A stretch of 64,000 nt of DNA from Oceanidesulfovibrio indonesiensis (GTDB taxonomy: Bacteria > Desulfobacterota > Desulfovibrionia > Desulfovibrionales > Desulfovibrionaceae): NCBI RefSeq assembly GCF_007625075.1, contig NZ_QMIE01000001.1, positions 248,001 to 312,000 on the forward strand, read 5' to 3'. This document shows positions 44,635 to 54,117 of this stretch, piece after piece. Every line of letters starts with the position of its first letter. The stretch's first letter is position 1. Position numbers and translations under genes: made by a program. Under the pieces are notes generated by a model, which ran no database searches, was not told where the DNA came from, and saw only the letters and a program-made list of their open reading frames with translations.

Positions 44635-44966
44635 TGGTGGTGAGTCGTTTCCCGTAGTCGGGAAACAATTCGTATAGACCTCTGGCCTGGTTTTGGCAAG
44701 GGGTTGGTGCGTGCATTTGTGAAATTTTCCTGGCAGGCTCCTTCCGCTGCGTTGATGATGCGCCATGACGAGCTCCCGAACTGTATCGGTCAGCTGCGTA
44801 AGGACGGGTTGCGGCGCCATCCTATGGCGAGCAGGCAGCCGGAAGCATGGACAAGGCAATGGTTCTGTGTGATATCTCGATGTTATATTCGAGGTGATAT
44901 CTCAAAAATTTCAAACCCCAGTGATTAACGATCAATTCGGACTTGAATAGATATGGAGAGTAGATT
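44635..44966. other. Intergenic region between tRNA-Pro and the chemotaxis operon
   Basis: 332 bases between divergent units. It holds the tRNA promoter, a perfect palindrome GTTTCCCG-tagt-CGGGAAAC (44647-44666) in the tRNA leader, and, nearer cheB, direct repeats of GATATCTC (about 44872 and 44896) around TATATT. I saw no sigma-28 consensus for the che operon. Confidence 0.45.
44671..44699 (-). promoter_or_regulatory. Promoter of tRNA-Pro
   Basis: On the minus strand TTGCCA (44694-44699) and TATACG (44671-44676) are separated by 17 bases, 36 bases before the mature tRNA. Confidence 0.65.
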
Positions 44967-46028
44967 GTGAGCATCAAAGTGGTTGTCGTGGATGACTCCG
45001 CCTTTATGCGCAAGGCCTTGAGCACGATGCTCGAGAAAGATCCCGAAATAAAGGTGGTGGCTACGGGCCGCAACGGGGAAGAGGGCCTCGACCTCATCAG
45101 GAAACTTCAACCCGATGTCGTGACGCTGGACATCGAGATGCCCAGAATGGACGGGCTCACAGCCCTGCGCCATATCATGATGGAAATGCCCCGGCCGGTC
45201 CTCATGGTCAGTTCCCTGACCACGGAAGGCGCCGAAGCCACTCTGAAGGCCATGGAGCTTGGGGCGGTCGATTTCATTCCCAAGCAGCTTTCCAAGGTCA
45301 GCCTCGACATCGTCAGGATCGAGGAGAGCCTGCGCAGCAAAGTGAAGGAAGTGGCGCGCCGCAAGTTCCGCGCGCCCAGGGCGATGCGCCCCGCAGCCAG
45401 GACTGCCGAAACGCGCGCCCCGGCCCAGGTGGTGCGGCCGTCCGGCAGGGTGGTCCGGGACGTGGTAGCCGTGGGGGTCTCCACCGGCGGCCCGCCGGCA
45501 GTGCAGAAGGTGCTGTCCGGGCTGCCCGCGGATTTTCCGGCTGGCATCCTCATCGCGCAGCACATGCCTGCTGCCTTCACCGGCCCCTTTGCCAAGCGTC
45601 TCGATTCCGTGAGCAAGGTCACGGTCAAGGAGGCGGAAGACGTGGAGCCCTTCAAGCCCGGGACTGTCTACATCGCACCCGGCGGCAAGCATCTGGTGCT
45701 TGCGGTGCGCGGCTCGCGCATGGAGGTCAGGGTGGTGGAAGAGCCGGCGAATGCGCTCTACAAGCCGTCCGCGAACGTGCTCATCGAGTCCGCGGCCGAG
45801 AGCACCGGCCGTCGCGCCCTCGGCGTCATCCTCACGGGCATGGGCAACGACGGCCTGGAAGGAATCCGGGCTCTCAAAGCGCGCGGCGGACGTGCGCTGG
45901 CGCAAAACGACGCTTCGTGCGTGGTGTTCGGAATGCCCAAGGCTATTGTGGATGCGAATCTTGCCGATGAAGTCGTGGACATCGACGACATGGCCCAGTC
46001 GATCATGAAGAATCTCTATGCGAACTAG
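44967..46028 (+). CDS. cheB: Chemotaxis protein-glutamate methylesterase CheB
   Basis: 353 aa, GTG 44967 after GGAG. Receiver (1-125) with D55 in TLDIEMPRMDG, a linker rich in Arg/Ala/Pro (about 130-160), then the methylesterase with the triad visible in GVSTGGPPAV, AQHMPAAF and GMGNDGLEG. It demethylates and deamidates chemoreceptors when phosphorylated by CheA. First gene of the eight-gene chemotaxis run; 133 bases separate it from the HEAT-repeat gene. Confidence 0.96.
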   Translation: MSIKVVVVDDSAFMRKALSTMLEKDPEIKVVATGRNGEEGLDLIRKLQPDVVTLDIEMPRMDGLTALRHIMMEMPRPVLMVSSLTTEGAEATLKAMELGAVDFIPKQLSKVSLDIVRIEESLRSKVKEVARRKFRAPRAMRPAARTAETRAPAQVVRPSGRVVRDVVAVGVSTGGPPAVQKVLSGLPADFPAGILIAQHMPAAFTGPFAKRLDSVSKVTVKEAEDVEPFKPGTVYIAPGGKHLVLAVRGSRMEVRVVEEPANALYKPSANVLIESAAESTGRRALGVILTGMGNDGLEGIRALKARGGRALAQNDASCVVFGMPKAIVDANLADEVVDIDDMAQSIMKNLYAN

Positions 46029-46161
46029 GGATTTCTTGCCTTGCTTCGGATAGTTCATGCCGATATGCTGAATCCGCAAAAGGTTTGGCGGATTGTTCCG
46101 GGCGGTGCGGATTCGCCCGTTTTGAACTGACGGCGGGAACGCAGTGGAAGGAGTCGAAAGA

Positions 46162-48081
46162 ATGGCGGCGAAAGAAGCGGTCCTGAAATTGCTGAGCAGC
46201 GACGACCCTCACGACATACGCGAGGGCGCGTTCACCGCGGGCGACGAACGGATGGCCGAGGCGGTGGAACCGCTCGTCCTGCATCTGCAGAGCGGAAGTC
46301 TGGGCGTTCAGGAAGCAGCGGATGCGGCGCTCAGACAGATCGGCGGCGAAAAGGCCGTCGCAGCTCTCATCCCGCTGCTGCGCTCGGACGATGTGCCTGT
46401 GCGCAACCTCGCCATGGACATACTTCGCGAGATCGGCAAGCAGGATGTGGACACGCTGATCGAACTGCTGCGCGACGAAGATCCGGACATGCGCATCTTC
46501 GCCTCGGACATTCTGGGCGAAACGAGAAACCCTCTCGTCGTGGGGCCGCTGTGTCGGGCGCTGCTCAAGGACCCGGAAGTCAATGTCCGCTACCAGGCCG
46601 CTGTCAGCCTGGGCACCGTGGCGTCCGAGGAGGCCGCCGGCTGCCTGAACAAGGCCCTGGAAGACGAGGAATGGGTTCAGTTCGCAGTAATCGAGGCGCT
46701 GACCAAGATCCGCGACGAGTCGTCCATAAACGCCCTGGCAAAAGCCATGTCCAGATCCACGGACCTCGTCTCGTCCATGATTATCGACGCCCTGGGCGAG
46801 ATGGGCAACATCAAGGCCGTGGCGCTGCTGCTCAAGCGGCTCGAAGCTTCGCCCACCGCGTTGCGCAACAAGATCGTCAAGGCCGTGGTGAACATACTGG
46901 GGGGCAAATCGCTGTCGCTGCTTTCCCAGGACGAACGGGAGAACCTTCGCGTCTACGCCCTCATCGCCCTGGAGGACGAGGACGAAGAGATACAGGACGC
47001 CGCCATACAGGGGCTGGCGTACGTGGGCGGAGAGAAAGCCTCGGCCGCGATCCTCAAGCTGGCCGCCAAACTGGACCCGGTCAGCAACCAGGATCGCATA
47101 GAAAGCATGGCCGCCGCCCTGGCCTCCATTGGCAACACGAAAGCCCTGGAGGCGGCGTTGTCCGGAGACGAATGGAAAAAGGGCATGGTAGCGCTGGAAG
47201 CATACCGGCGCATCGGCGATCCGCAGTTCGCCGGCCATCTGCAGGAGGCCTTTCCGCATAAGGACCTGGACATGCAGCGCGCCATCACGACCGTTCTCCG
47301 GGAAATTGCGGATGACGGCGCGACGGACTTTTTTCTCGGTGTTCTGGAGGAGCAGGAGGACGGCGACGTGCTCAAGGACGCCGCGGAGTTTCTGGGCCTG
47401 AAGGTGAAGGCTCCGCAGGCGCTGCCGTTGCTCTTTCGCCTGCTTGACCATCCCTTTGACGACGTGAAGGATATGGCCCTGGAGGCAATAATCGCCATCA
47501 ACGGCCCCGAGGTGCGCCAACGCTTCAAGGAACTCTTCGACAGCGAGGAGCCCCTGGACCGGCTCATGGCGACCTACGCTCTGGGACGGCTCGGCCACGA
47601 GGACGACCTGAACGACCTCCAGCGCGCGCTCGAGGACCCGGTGCCGGAAATCCGCAAGATCGCCCTTGAATCGCTGGACGACATGTGCTTCGAGCTCGAC
47701 CGCCTGCTTCCGCTGACCATCGGCTGCCTGAGCGACGAGGAGCGCGAGGTCCGGCTGGCTGTGGTGGAGATTCTCGGCAAATGCCATGATGATGCGGTGC
47801 TGCCGTATCTGGAGCAGGCCCTGGGGGACGAGGACGACTGGGTGCGCATCCGTGCCCTGGAGGCGTTGGGCGAGCGCCGCGCAACGCAGACCATCCCAAA
47901 AATAGTTCCTCTGTTGGAAAGCGATAATACGCTGATCCTGCTCAAGGTCATCGAAGCGCTCGGCGACATTGGCGGCGAGAATGCGTTCCGGTCACTGTTT
48001 ACCGTGCTGGATAACGAAAACAGCGAGGTCCAGGCAGCTGCCGAAGAGGCGCTGGCAAAGCTCAAGGCCGAGCGGGAGTAG
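46162..48081 (+). CDS. HEAT-repeat protein of the chemotaxis operon
   Basis: 639 aa; ATG 46162 is chosen for its AAGGAG, over GTG 46144. Almost the whole length is made of 30-35-residue helical pairs, for example AVAALIPLLRSDDVPVRNLA, IELLRDEDPDMRIFASDIL and AVVEILGKCHDDAVLPYL: about eighteen HEAT/PBS-lyase-type repeats. No lyase or other catalytic motif. Such solenoids serve as protein-binding scaffolds. It ends five bases before cheR; a role in arranging the signalling array is inference. Confidence 0.9.
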   Translation: MAAKEAVLKLLSSDDPHDIREGAFTAGDERMAEAVEPLVLHLQSGSLGVQEAADAALRQIGGEKAVAALIPLLRSDDVPVRNLAMDILREIGKQDVDTLIELLRDEDPDMRIFASDILGETRNPLVVGPLCRALLKDPEVNVRYQAAVSLGTVASEEAAGCLNKALEDEEWVQFAVIEALTKIRDESSINALAKAMSRSTDLVSSMIIDALGEMGNIKAVALLLKRLEASPTALRNKIVKAVVNILGGKSLSLLSQDERENLRVYALIALEDEDEEIQDAAIQGLAYVGGEKASAAILKLAAKLDPVSNQDRIESMAAALASIGNTKALEAALSGDEWKKGMVALEAYRRIGDPQFAGHLQEAFPHKDLDMQRAITTVLREIADDGATDFFLGVLEEQEDGDVLKDAAEFLGLKVKAPQALPLLFRLLDHPFDDVKDMALEAIIAINGPEVRQRFKELFDSEEPLDRLMATYALGRLGHEDDLNDLQRALEDPVPEIRKIALESLDDMCFELDRLLPLTIGCLSDEEREVRLAVVEILGKCHDDAVLPYLEQALGDEDDWVRIRALEALGERRATQTIPKIVPLLESDNTLILLKVIEALGDIGGENAFRSLFTVLDNENSEVQAAAEEALAKLKAERE

Positions 48082-48085
48082 TAGT

Positions 48086-48961
48086 GTGAGTTCCCTGTTT
48101 GCGAAAACGTCTCTTGGTCGCAAGGACCTCAAGATAACGGACTCGGAGTTTGCCCAGCTTCGGGATTTCATCTATGAAAACAGCGGCATATATATTGCGG
48201 ACAATCGCAAGTACCTTCTTGAGAACAGGCTGAGCGGACGGATCAAGGCGCTCAACCTCAAGGACTACGGCGAGTACTATTACTATCTGCGGTACGATTC
48301 CAAGCGTCGGGACGAGCTGGCGCGCATGTACGAGGTGATCACCACCAACGAGACGAGTTTCTATCGCAACCCGCCGCAGCTGAAGGTTTTTCAGGAGAAG
48401 GTCCTGAGCGAAGTCATCGCCGAGCAGCGCAAGAAAGGGCAGAAACGGCTGCACATCTGGTCGGCCGGGTGCTCCACGGGCGAGGAGCCCTACACCCTGT
48501 CCATGATCATTCACGAGACCCTGGGCAGCGAGCTGAGCCAGTGGTCCGTGCGCATCACGGCCAACGATCTTTCGGAAGCGGTGCTCAAGTCCGCTCGCGA
48601 TGCACTGTATACGGACTACGCCCTGCGGACCACGCCCAAGGACAAGATCGCCAGGTTCTTCGATAAAGAAGGCGACCGCTACCGGGTCAAGCCGGAGGTG
48701 CGCAGGCTCGTCCAGTTCGGGCAGATCAATCTCAACGACCGCGCAGCGGTGAAGCGTGTTGAGCGATCCCAGATCGTGTTCTGCCGCAACGTCATCATTT
48801 ACTTTGACGACGATATGAAGAAGCGCGTTATCTCAGCGTTCTACGACAATCTCAACCCCGGCGGATTCCTGCTCATAGGCCACAGCGAGTCGCTGCACAA
48901 TATCTCGCGCGCATTCAAGCCGGAACACCATCCGGGCGCCATTGTCTACCGCAAGGTCTGA
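48086..48961 (+). CDS. cheR: Chemotaxis protein methyltransferase CheR
   Basis: 291 aa, GTG 48086 with GGGAG upstream. N-terminal helical domain (about 15-75), then the SAM-dependent domain with TTNETSFYRNPPQ, the SAM loop [24 protein letters not shown] and FCRNVIIYF. It methylates receptor glutamates, opposing CheB. Standard length and motifs. Confidence 0.96.
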   Translation: MSSLFAKTSLGRKDLKITDSEFAQLRDFIYENSGIYIADNRKYLLENRLSGRIKALNLKDYGEYYYYLRYDSKRRDELARMYEVITTNETSFYRNPPQLKVFQEKVLSEVIAEQRKKGQKRLHIWSAGCSTGEEPYTLSMIIHETLGSELSQWSVRITANDLSEAVLKSARDALYTDYALRTTPKDKIARFFDKEGDRYRVKPEVRRLVQFGQINLNDRAAVKRVERSQIVFCRNVIIYFDDDMKKRVISAFYDNLNPGGFLLIGHSESLHNISRAFKPEHHPGAIVYRKV

Positions 48962-49015
48962 TCGCCCGTGAGCGATACGGAGATGGGGAGGCATGTTTCT
49001 TGAGAGGTCGAACAC

Positions 49016-49792
49016 GTGAATGTACGAGTGCTCGCCGTGGCCAACCAGAAGGGCGGTGTCGGCAAGACCACCACCGCGCTCACGCTGGCCGCGGCGTTCG
49101 CCAAGGAAGGCCGCAGCGTCCTGGTCCTGGACCTGGACCCGCATGTCAGCGCCTCCATTCACATGCGCTTCTATCCGGAGAAGCTCAGACACACCGCGTA
49201 CGACCTCTTCACCAAGCCCAAGAGCGAACGATGGCACACCGCATGGAACAAGGTCACATACCCGGCCGCCGGCGGCATATTCGACTTCGTTCCCGCGCAC
49301 ACCAAGCTTTCGGACCTGGACGTGGACCTCGCCGGGATCAAGGGCAAGGGAAGCCTGCTGGTGCGGGCGCTCATGAACGTGCCGCAGGACTACGACTACG
49401 TCATCCTGGACTGCCCGCCGTACCTGGGCGTGCTCCTGGCCAATGCGATAATGGCAGCGAACCTGGTGATCATCCCCATCCAGACGGAGTACCTGGCTCT
49501 CAACGGCCTCAAGCTCATCTTCTCCACCATGCGTACCCTCAACCGGGTGCGCCGGGAGCCTGTGGGCTACCGCGCTCTGGCCACCATGTTCGATTCCCGG
49601 GCCGGCGCGTGCAAGCGCGTGCTCTCCCTGCTGCGGGACAAGCTGGGCGACAGGATGTTCGAGACCATTATCCACCACGACACCAAGCTGCGGGAAGCCA
49701 GCGGCAAGGGCGCGGTCATCTACGACCTTTATCCGGAATCGCGCGGAGCCCTGGAGTATTCGCAGCTCGCCGCGGAGATTGAGACATTATGA
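49016..49792 (+). CDS. ParA-family ATPase in a chemotaxis operon (ParC-like)
   Basis: 258 aa, GTG 49016. Deviant Walker A KGGVGKTT (residues 12-19) in AVANQKGGVGKTTTALTLAA, Walker A' VLDLDPH, Walker B YVILDCPP and the DNA/partner-contact segment TEYLALNGL. The stop overlaps the start of the CheW-like gene (ATGA). ParA-like proteins in che operons (ParC in Vibrio, PpfA in Rhodobacter) position chemotaxis clusters at the pole or mid-cell, and this is the likely role here. Confidence 0.9.
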   Translation: MNVRVLAVANQKGGVGKTTTALTLAAAFAKEGRSVLVLDLDPHVSASIHMRFYPEKLRHTAYDLFTKPKSERWHTAWNKVTYPAAGGIFDFVPAHTKLSDLDVDLAGIKGKGSLLVRALMNVPQDYDYVILDCPPYLGVLLANAIMAANLVIIPIQTEYLALNGLKLIFSTMRTLNRVRREPVGYRALATMFDSRAGACKRVLSLLRDKLGDRMFETIIHHDTKLREASGKGAVIYDLYPESRGALEYSQLAAEIETL

Positions 49793-50691
49793 GCAAAAGC
49801 CCTGAAGAATATTTCCTGGACGAGGAACTCTCCCCGGAAGAGCGCAGCGAGGAGGTGGCGTTCTCCGAGACAGAGCGAGCTTTCCTTGAGAAGTACCTTG
49901 GCCTGGAACGGGACATCCTGGACCGCCTCGGCATAGAGGAATCATCCGATCCGCAGCCGGTGGAGCTGGCGGAGGTGGAGCCACCGCCGCCCCTGGAGCA
50001 GACGGCGCCGCCCGAAGAAGAGGCCGGCCCTGTGGAGGACGTATCGGGCGAGGCCCTTCTCGTGCAGGAGCAGGAAGAAGCCGAGTCCGCGCCGGAAGTG
50101 GAGGCCGTGTACGAGAAGGCCGCCGAGGAAGCGGTTGCCGAAACGCCGCGGGTTGAAACTGCCGTCAGCGAAGAAATCGAGGCCGAACCGTCGCTCGATG
50201 ACGAGATACGCGCCCAGACCGAGGTCCAGCTCGTCAGTTTTTTTCTGGCGGACCAGGAGTTCACCATTCCCATCAACGCCGTTCAGGAGGTCGTGCGCTA
50301 CATGGAGCCCACGGCCGTGCCCGAATCGCATGATTTTCTCGCAGGCATCGTGAACATGCGCGGGCGGGTGACGCCTGTTCTTCGCCTGGGCGTCATTCTG
50401 GGCAAGGAAGAACCTCCCGCGAACGATGAAAAGATAAACGAAGACGAGGATAAGCGACGGTTTTTCATCGTGTGCCGCAAGGGGGATGTCCAGGTCGCTC
50501 TGCTGGTGGAGCGGGTGCATACCATGTATCGTGTGCCCCAGTCCGCAATCGAGTGGAACATAGAACAGCGCATGGGAGCGGATGTGGAGGTAGTCCGCGG
50601 CCTTCTGCGCTCGGGAGACGGCCTCGTGGGAATCGTCTCCCTGGAACGCATGCTGGACAAGGTTGGCATGCAAGGAGGCTTGGGTGGCTAA
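49789..50691 (+). CDS. cheW: CheW-like adaptor with long acidic/Pro-rich N-terminus
   Basis: 300 aa, ATGA overlap with parA. Residues about 1-145 are acidic and Pro/Glu-rich (PPPPLEQTAPPEEEAGPVED), probably disordered. The CheW domain follows (about 147-295): QLVSFFLADQEFTIPINAVQ, DFLAGIVNMRGRVTPVLRLG and SAIEWN. Ordinary CheW is about 160 aa. The extension plus the ParA neighbour resembles the Vibrio ParC-ParP arrangement, where ParP has a Pro-rich N-terminus and a CheW-like end. So it may double as localisation factor and adaptor. Confidence 0.88.
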   Translation: MSKSPEEYFLDEELSPEERSEEVAFSETERAFLEKYLGLERDILDRLGIEESSDPQPVELAEVEPPPPLEQTAPPEEEAGPVEDVSGEALLVQEQEEAESAPEVEAVYEKAAEEAVAETPRVETAVSEEIEAEPSLDDEIRAQTEVQLVSFFLADQEFTIPINAVQEVVRYMEPTAVPESHDFLAGIVNMRGRVTPVLRLGVILGKEEPPANDEKINEDEDKRRFFIVCRKGDVQVALLVERVHTMYRVPQSAIEWNIEQRMGADVEVVRGLLRSGDGLVGIVSLERMLDKVGMQGGLGG

Positions 50692-51052
50692 ACATATCCT
50701 CATAGTGGACGATTCCAAGACAGTGAGGAATCTGGTTGCCTTCATCATGAAGAAGGAAGGCTTCCGGGTTTCCACTGGAGAAAACGGCTTGGACGGCCTG
50801 GAAAAGCTCTACACCAATCCGGATGTGGATCTGATCATCACGGACATCAACATGCCCAAGATGGACGGGTTCACTTTCATCAAGTCCGTGCGGGAGCAGG
50901 AAGCCTACCGTGATGTGCCCATCGTGGTGCTCTCCACGGAAGGGCGGGAAGAAGACATCGACGCCGGCATCAGCCTTGGCGCCAATCTGTACCTCGTCAA
51001 GCCCGCGCAGCCGGAGAAGCTCGTCAAGAACGTGAATATGCTCCTTGGGTAG
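50684..51052 (+). CDS. cheY: Chemotaxis response regulator CheY
   Basis: 122 aa, GTG 50684 with AAGGAGG five bases upstream; overlaps the cheW end by eight bases. Receiver only: D9-D10 (LIVDDSKTV), D54 in ITDINMPKMDG, T/S in VVLSTEG and K in YLVKPAQPEKL. Receives phosphate from CheA. A start 21 bases upstream is possible but leaves a worse spacing. Confidence 0.94.
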   Translation: MAKHILIVDDSKTVRNLVAFIMKKEGFRVSTGENGLDGLEKLYTNPDVDLIITDINMPKMDGFTFIKSVREQEAYRDVPIVVLSTEGREEDIDAGISLGANLYLVKPAQPEKLVKNVNMLLG

Positions 51053-51087
51053 TGCCATGGGGCGGCCGGGAAAGGAATGATACGACC

Positions 51088-54000
51088 ATGAGCCAGGATT
51101 TTCTCGATCCGGAAATTATCAACGATTTCATACTCGAAGCCAAAGAACACCTGGAGACGATAGAGCCGAACCTGCTCGAGCTCGAAAAGGCTCCGGAGAA
51201 TCTGGCGCTGCTCAACGAGATTTTCCGGCCCATGCACTCGCTCAAAGGCGCATCGGGCTTTCTCGGGTTCAACACCATGAACCGCCTGGCGCACCGCGCG
51301 GAGAACATCCTGGATGAGCTCAGGAAAGGCGAGATGTCCGTGACCTCCGAAATCATGGACGTCATCCTCTCCGCCACGGACGCACTGCGCCAGATGATCG
51401 ACAACCTCGAGGCCGAAGGCGTGGAAGGCGACGTGGAAGTGGACGAGCTCGTCGCCACAATCGACCGCATCATGGCCGGCGGCGGAGAACCTGCCGCCCC
51501 CGCTGCGCCGCCGGCCGCACCGGAGCCCGAACCCGATTTCGAGCATGGGAATCCGCCTGAGCCGGACAACGCCGTGAACGTTGAGCCGCCGGCGGCCGAG
51601 GAGGCCGAACCGGATTTCGAGCACGGCGTGCCCCCAGCACCGGAGCCGACAGCTGCCGCGCAACCGGAGGGCGAAGGTGAAATCCATCCCGAGTTCGCGG
51701 ATGAAACACTGGAGCCGTATGCGCTCACCGCCTTCGGCGAAAGCCACCTCAATGATTTTCTCGAAGAAGCTCAGGAGATCGTGGAGAATCTGAACGCCGG
51801 CCTGGTTTCCCTGGAAAAGGAGCCCGAGGCCTGGGCCGACACCACGAACGACCTGTTCCGCTACTTCCACAACCTCAAGGGCAATTCCGGCATCATCGGC
51901 TTCAAGGAGCTCAACGGCCTGACCCACGAGGCGGAAACCCTGCTCAATCGCGTGCGCAAAGGCGAGATGGACGCCTCGGCGCAAGGGCTCGTGGACCTCC
52001 TGCTGCTCGTGGTGGACACCATCGAATCGCTCGTGTCCGGCGTTGATACGCAGTCCGGCACGGTGAACCCCGTGACCACCACCGCGGTCAAGAGCAGGCT
52101 GCGCCGGGCCGTGGAGTCCGGCGTCATCGAAGCCCCGGTTGTGGAAGCAGTCCAGGAAGAAGCCGCTCAGGAGATGCCGGCGCCGGCCGAAGAGGCCACG
52201 GCTCCTGCCGGTGAGCCTGCACCTGCAGCGGAAGCTCCGGCCTCCGGCGGGTACGACAGCGAAGACGTGGCAATCTATGAAACCACGGTCAAGCAGCAAC
52301 TCGGAGCCGTGCGTCTTGCCCTGGAAAAGCTCACCGAGGACGCGGACAACACCGAGTATGTGGACGCGCTCTACCGCGCGCTCGTCACCATCCAGAACTC
52401 CAGCGGTTACATGGGACTGGAGGAGGTGCAGACGTACGCGCAACGGACCGCCGCCCTCGTGGATCAGGCGCGTTCCGCAGGCATCGGGTTCGAACCCCTG
52501 CTGGACATCATGAAGCAGGAGACTTCCATCCTCGCCGACATGGTGGAAAAGGAGCTTCTGAACATAACATCCGGCGCGGCGGAGCAGACCGGCCCCACGG
52601 CCGAGCCGCCAGCCCCGGAACCGAATACGGAGAAGTCTGCGCCGGTAAAATCCGCTGCCGCTCCCGAACCGGAGAAAAAGGCGGAACCGGCGCCTCAGCC
52701 CGAGAAAAAGACCGAACCCGCGCCGAAGCAGGAGCACAAGGCCGCGCCCGCACCCAAAGCGGAGCCGAAACCGGCTCTCAAGGACACCCAACCTGCGCCT
52801 GCTGCGAAAAAAGCCCCGGAACCCGAGGCCGCCGCGGACAAGAAGACGCCTCCGCCGCCGTCCGGTCAGGCCCAGGCCCAGGCGCAGAAGCCCAAAGTCT
52901 CCTCCACCATCCGCGTGGACCATGAGAAGCTCGACCACCTCATGAATCTCATCGGCGAGCTGATCATCAACCGCAACCGGTTCACCATGATCGCCCGCAA
53001 CCTGGAGGAGCACGGAGACGAACTCGACATCGCCGACACCGCGCAGAACCTCACCGAGACCACCTTTGCCATGGCGCGCATCTCGGATGATCTGCAGGAC
53101 ACCATCATGAAAGTTCGCATGGTTCCGGTGCAGACCGTGTTCTCGCGCTTTCCACGCCTTGTGCGCGACCTCTCCCGCAAGTCGGGCAAGCAGGTTGAGC
53201 TGATCACCGAAGGCGAAGAGACCGAACTGGACAAGTCCGTGGTCGAGGTCATCGGCGACCCCCTCGTGCACCTCATCCGCAACTCCGTGGACCACGGCAT
53301 CGAGTCCGAAGAACAGCGCGTGAAGGCCGGCAAGCCGGCCAAGGGCACGGTCTGGCTGCGCGCCTACTACCGCGGCAACTCCGTGGCCATCGAGATCGAG
53401 GACAACGGCAAGGGCATCGACCCGGAAAAGATGCGCGAGGTCGCCGTCAGGAAGGGTGTCATCTCGCCGGAAGAGGCCAAAAACCTGGACGACCGCGAGG
53501 CCCGGGAGCTCATCTTCGCCCCCGGCTTTTCCTCGGCAGACACGATCACGGACATCTCAGGACGCGGCGGGGGCATGGACGTGGTGCGCACGAACATCAA
53601 GAATCTCAAGGGCTCGGTCTCCATCACTTCCGAGACCGGCAAGTTCACACGCTTCACGCTCATCCTTCCGCTCACCCTGGCCATCATCGACGCGCTTATG
53701 GTCAAGGTCGGCGGCGATACCTACGCCATTCCGCTGGACGCCGTCTCCGAGACCACCAAGATCGAGACCCGACGGCTCACCGAGGTCAACGGCCGCAAAG
53801 CCGTCACTCTGCGCGGCCAGGTGCTCGGCATCATCTCCCTGTGCGAGATGCTGGAACTGCCGCCGCCGGAGAAGGATCCGGAGATACTTTCGGTGGTGGT
53901 CATCCAGGATGGAGACAGACGGCTCGGCCTCGTGGTGGACAGGCTCCTCGAACGCCAGGAGATCGTCATCAAGCCGCTGGGCGCGTATCTGGGGGATCAG

Positions 54001-54099
54001 AAGGGCATCTCCGGCGCCACCATCATGGGCGACGGCTCCGTGGTGCTCATCCTGGACCCGCACGAGATCTACCTGATGGCCACGTCCAAGGCCATCTAG
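51088..54099 (+). CDS. cheA: Chemotaxis histidine kinase CheA with several HPt domains
   Basis: 1003 aa from ATG 51088. Three HPt-like modules: H50 in FRPMHSLKGASGFLGF, H261 in FRYFHNLKGNSGIIGF, and a third (about 390-490) in LYRALVTIQNSSGYMGL where V433 stands at the histidine position, so it cannot be phosphorylated. A Pro/Ala/Lys-rich linker (about 515-605), then dimerisation, HATPase (LVHLIRNSVDHGIES, DNGKGID, GFSSADTITDISGRGGGMDVV) and a C-terminal CheW-like domain. Typical CheA has about 650 aa and one HPt. Central kinase of the array. Confidence 0.95.
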   Translation: MSQDFLDPEIINDFILEAKEHLETIEPNLLELEKAPENLALLNEIFRPMHSLKGASGFLGFNTMNRLAHRAENILDELRKGEMSVTSEIMDVILSATDALRQMIDNLEAEGVEGDVEVDELVATIDRIMAGGGEPAAPAAPPAAPEPEPDFEHGNPPEPDNAVNVEPPAAEEAEPDFEHGVPPAPEPTAAAQPEGEGEIHPEFADETLEPYALTAFGESHLNDFLEEAQEIVENLNAGLVSLEKEPEAWADTTNDLFRYFHNLKGNSGIIGFKELNGLTHEAETLLNRVRKGEMDASAQGLVDLLLLVVDTIESLVSGVDTQSGTVNPVTTTAVKSRLRRAVESGVIEAPVVEAVQEEAAQEMPAPAEEATAPAGEPAPAAEAPASGGYDSEDVAIYETTVKQQLGAVRLALEKLTEDADNTEYVDALYRALVTIQNSSGYMGLEEVQTYAQRTAALVDQARSAGIGFEPLLDIMKQETSILADMVEKELLNITSGAAEQTGPTAEPPAPEPNTEKSAPVKSAAAPEPEKKAEPAPQPEKKTEPAPKQEHKAAPAPKAEPKPALKDTQPAPAAKKAPEPEAAADKKTPPPPSGQAQAQAQKPKVSSTIRVDHEKLDHLMNLIGELIINRNRFTMIARNLEEHGDELDIADTAQNLTETTFAMARISDDLQDTIMKVRMVPVQTVFSRFPRLVRDLSRKSGKQVELITEGEETELDKSVVEVIGDPLVHLIRNSVDHGIESEEQRVKAGKPAKGTVWLRAYYRGNSVAIEIEDNGKGIDPEKMREVAVRKGVISPEEAKNLDDREARELIFAPGFSSADTITDISGRGGGMDVVRTNIKNLKGSVSITSETGKFTRFTLILPLTLAIIDALMVKVGGDTYAIPLDAVSETTKIETRRLTEVNGRKAVTLRGQVLGIISLCEMLELPPPEKDPEILSVVVIQDGDRRLGLVVDRLLERQEIVIKPLGAYLGDQKGISGATIMGDGSVVLILDPHEIYLMATSKAI

Positions 54100-54117
54100 C
54101 GGTCCGGGAGATACGGT

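Noticed and set aside
44704-44928. 74-codon frame between tRNA-Pro and cheB
   Set aside because: No ribosome site, unconvincing composition, and it runs through repeats near the cheB promoter.
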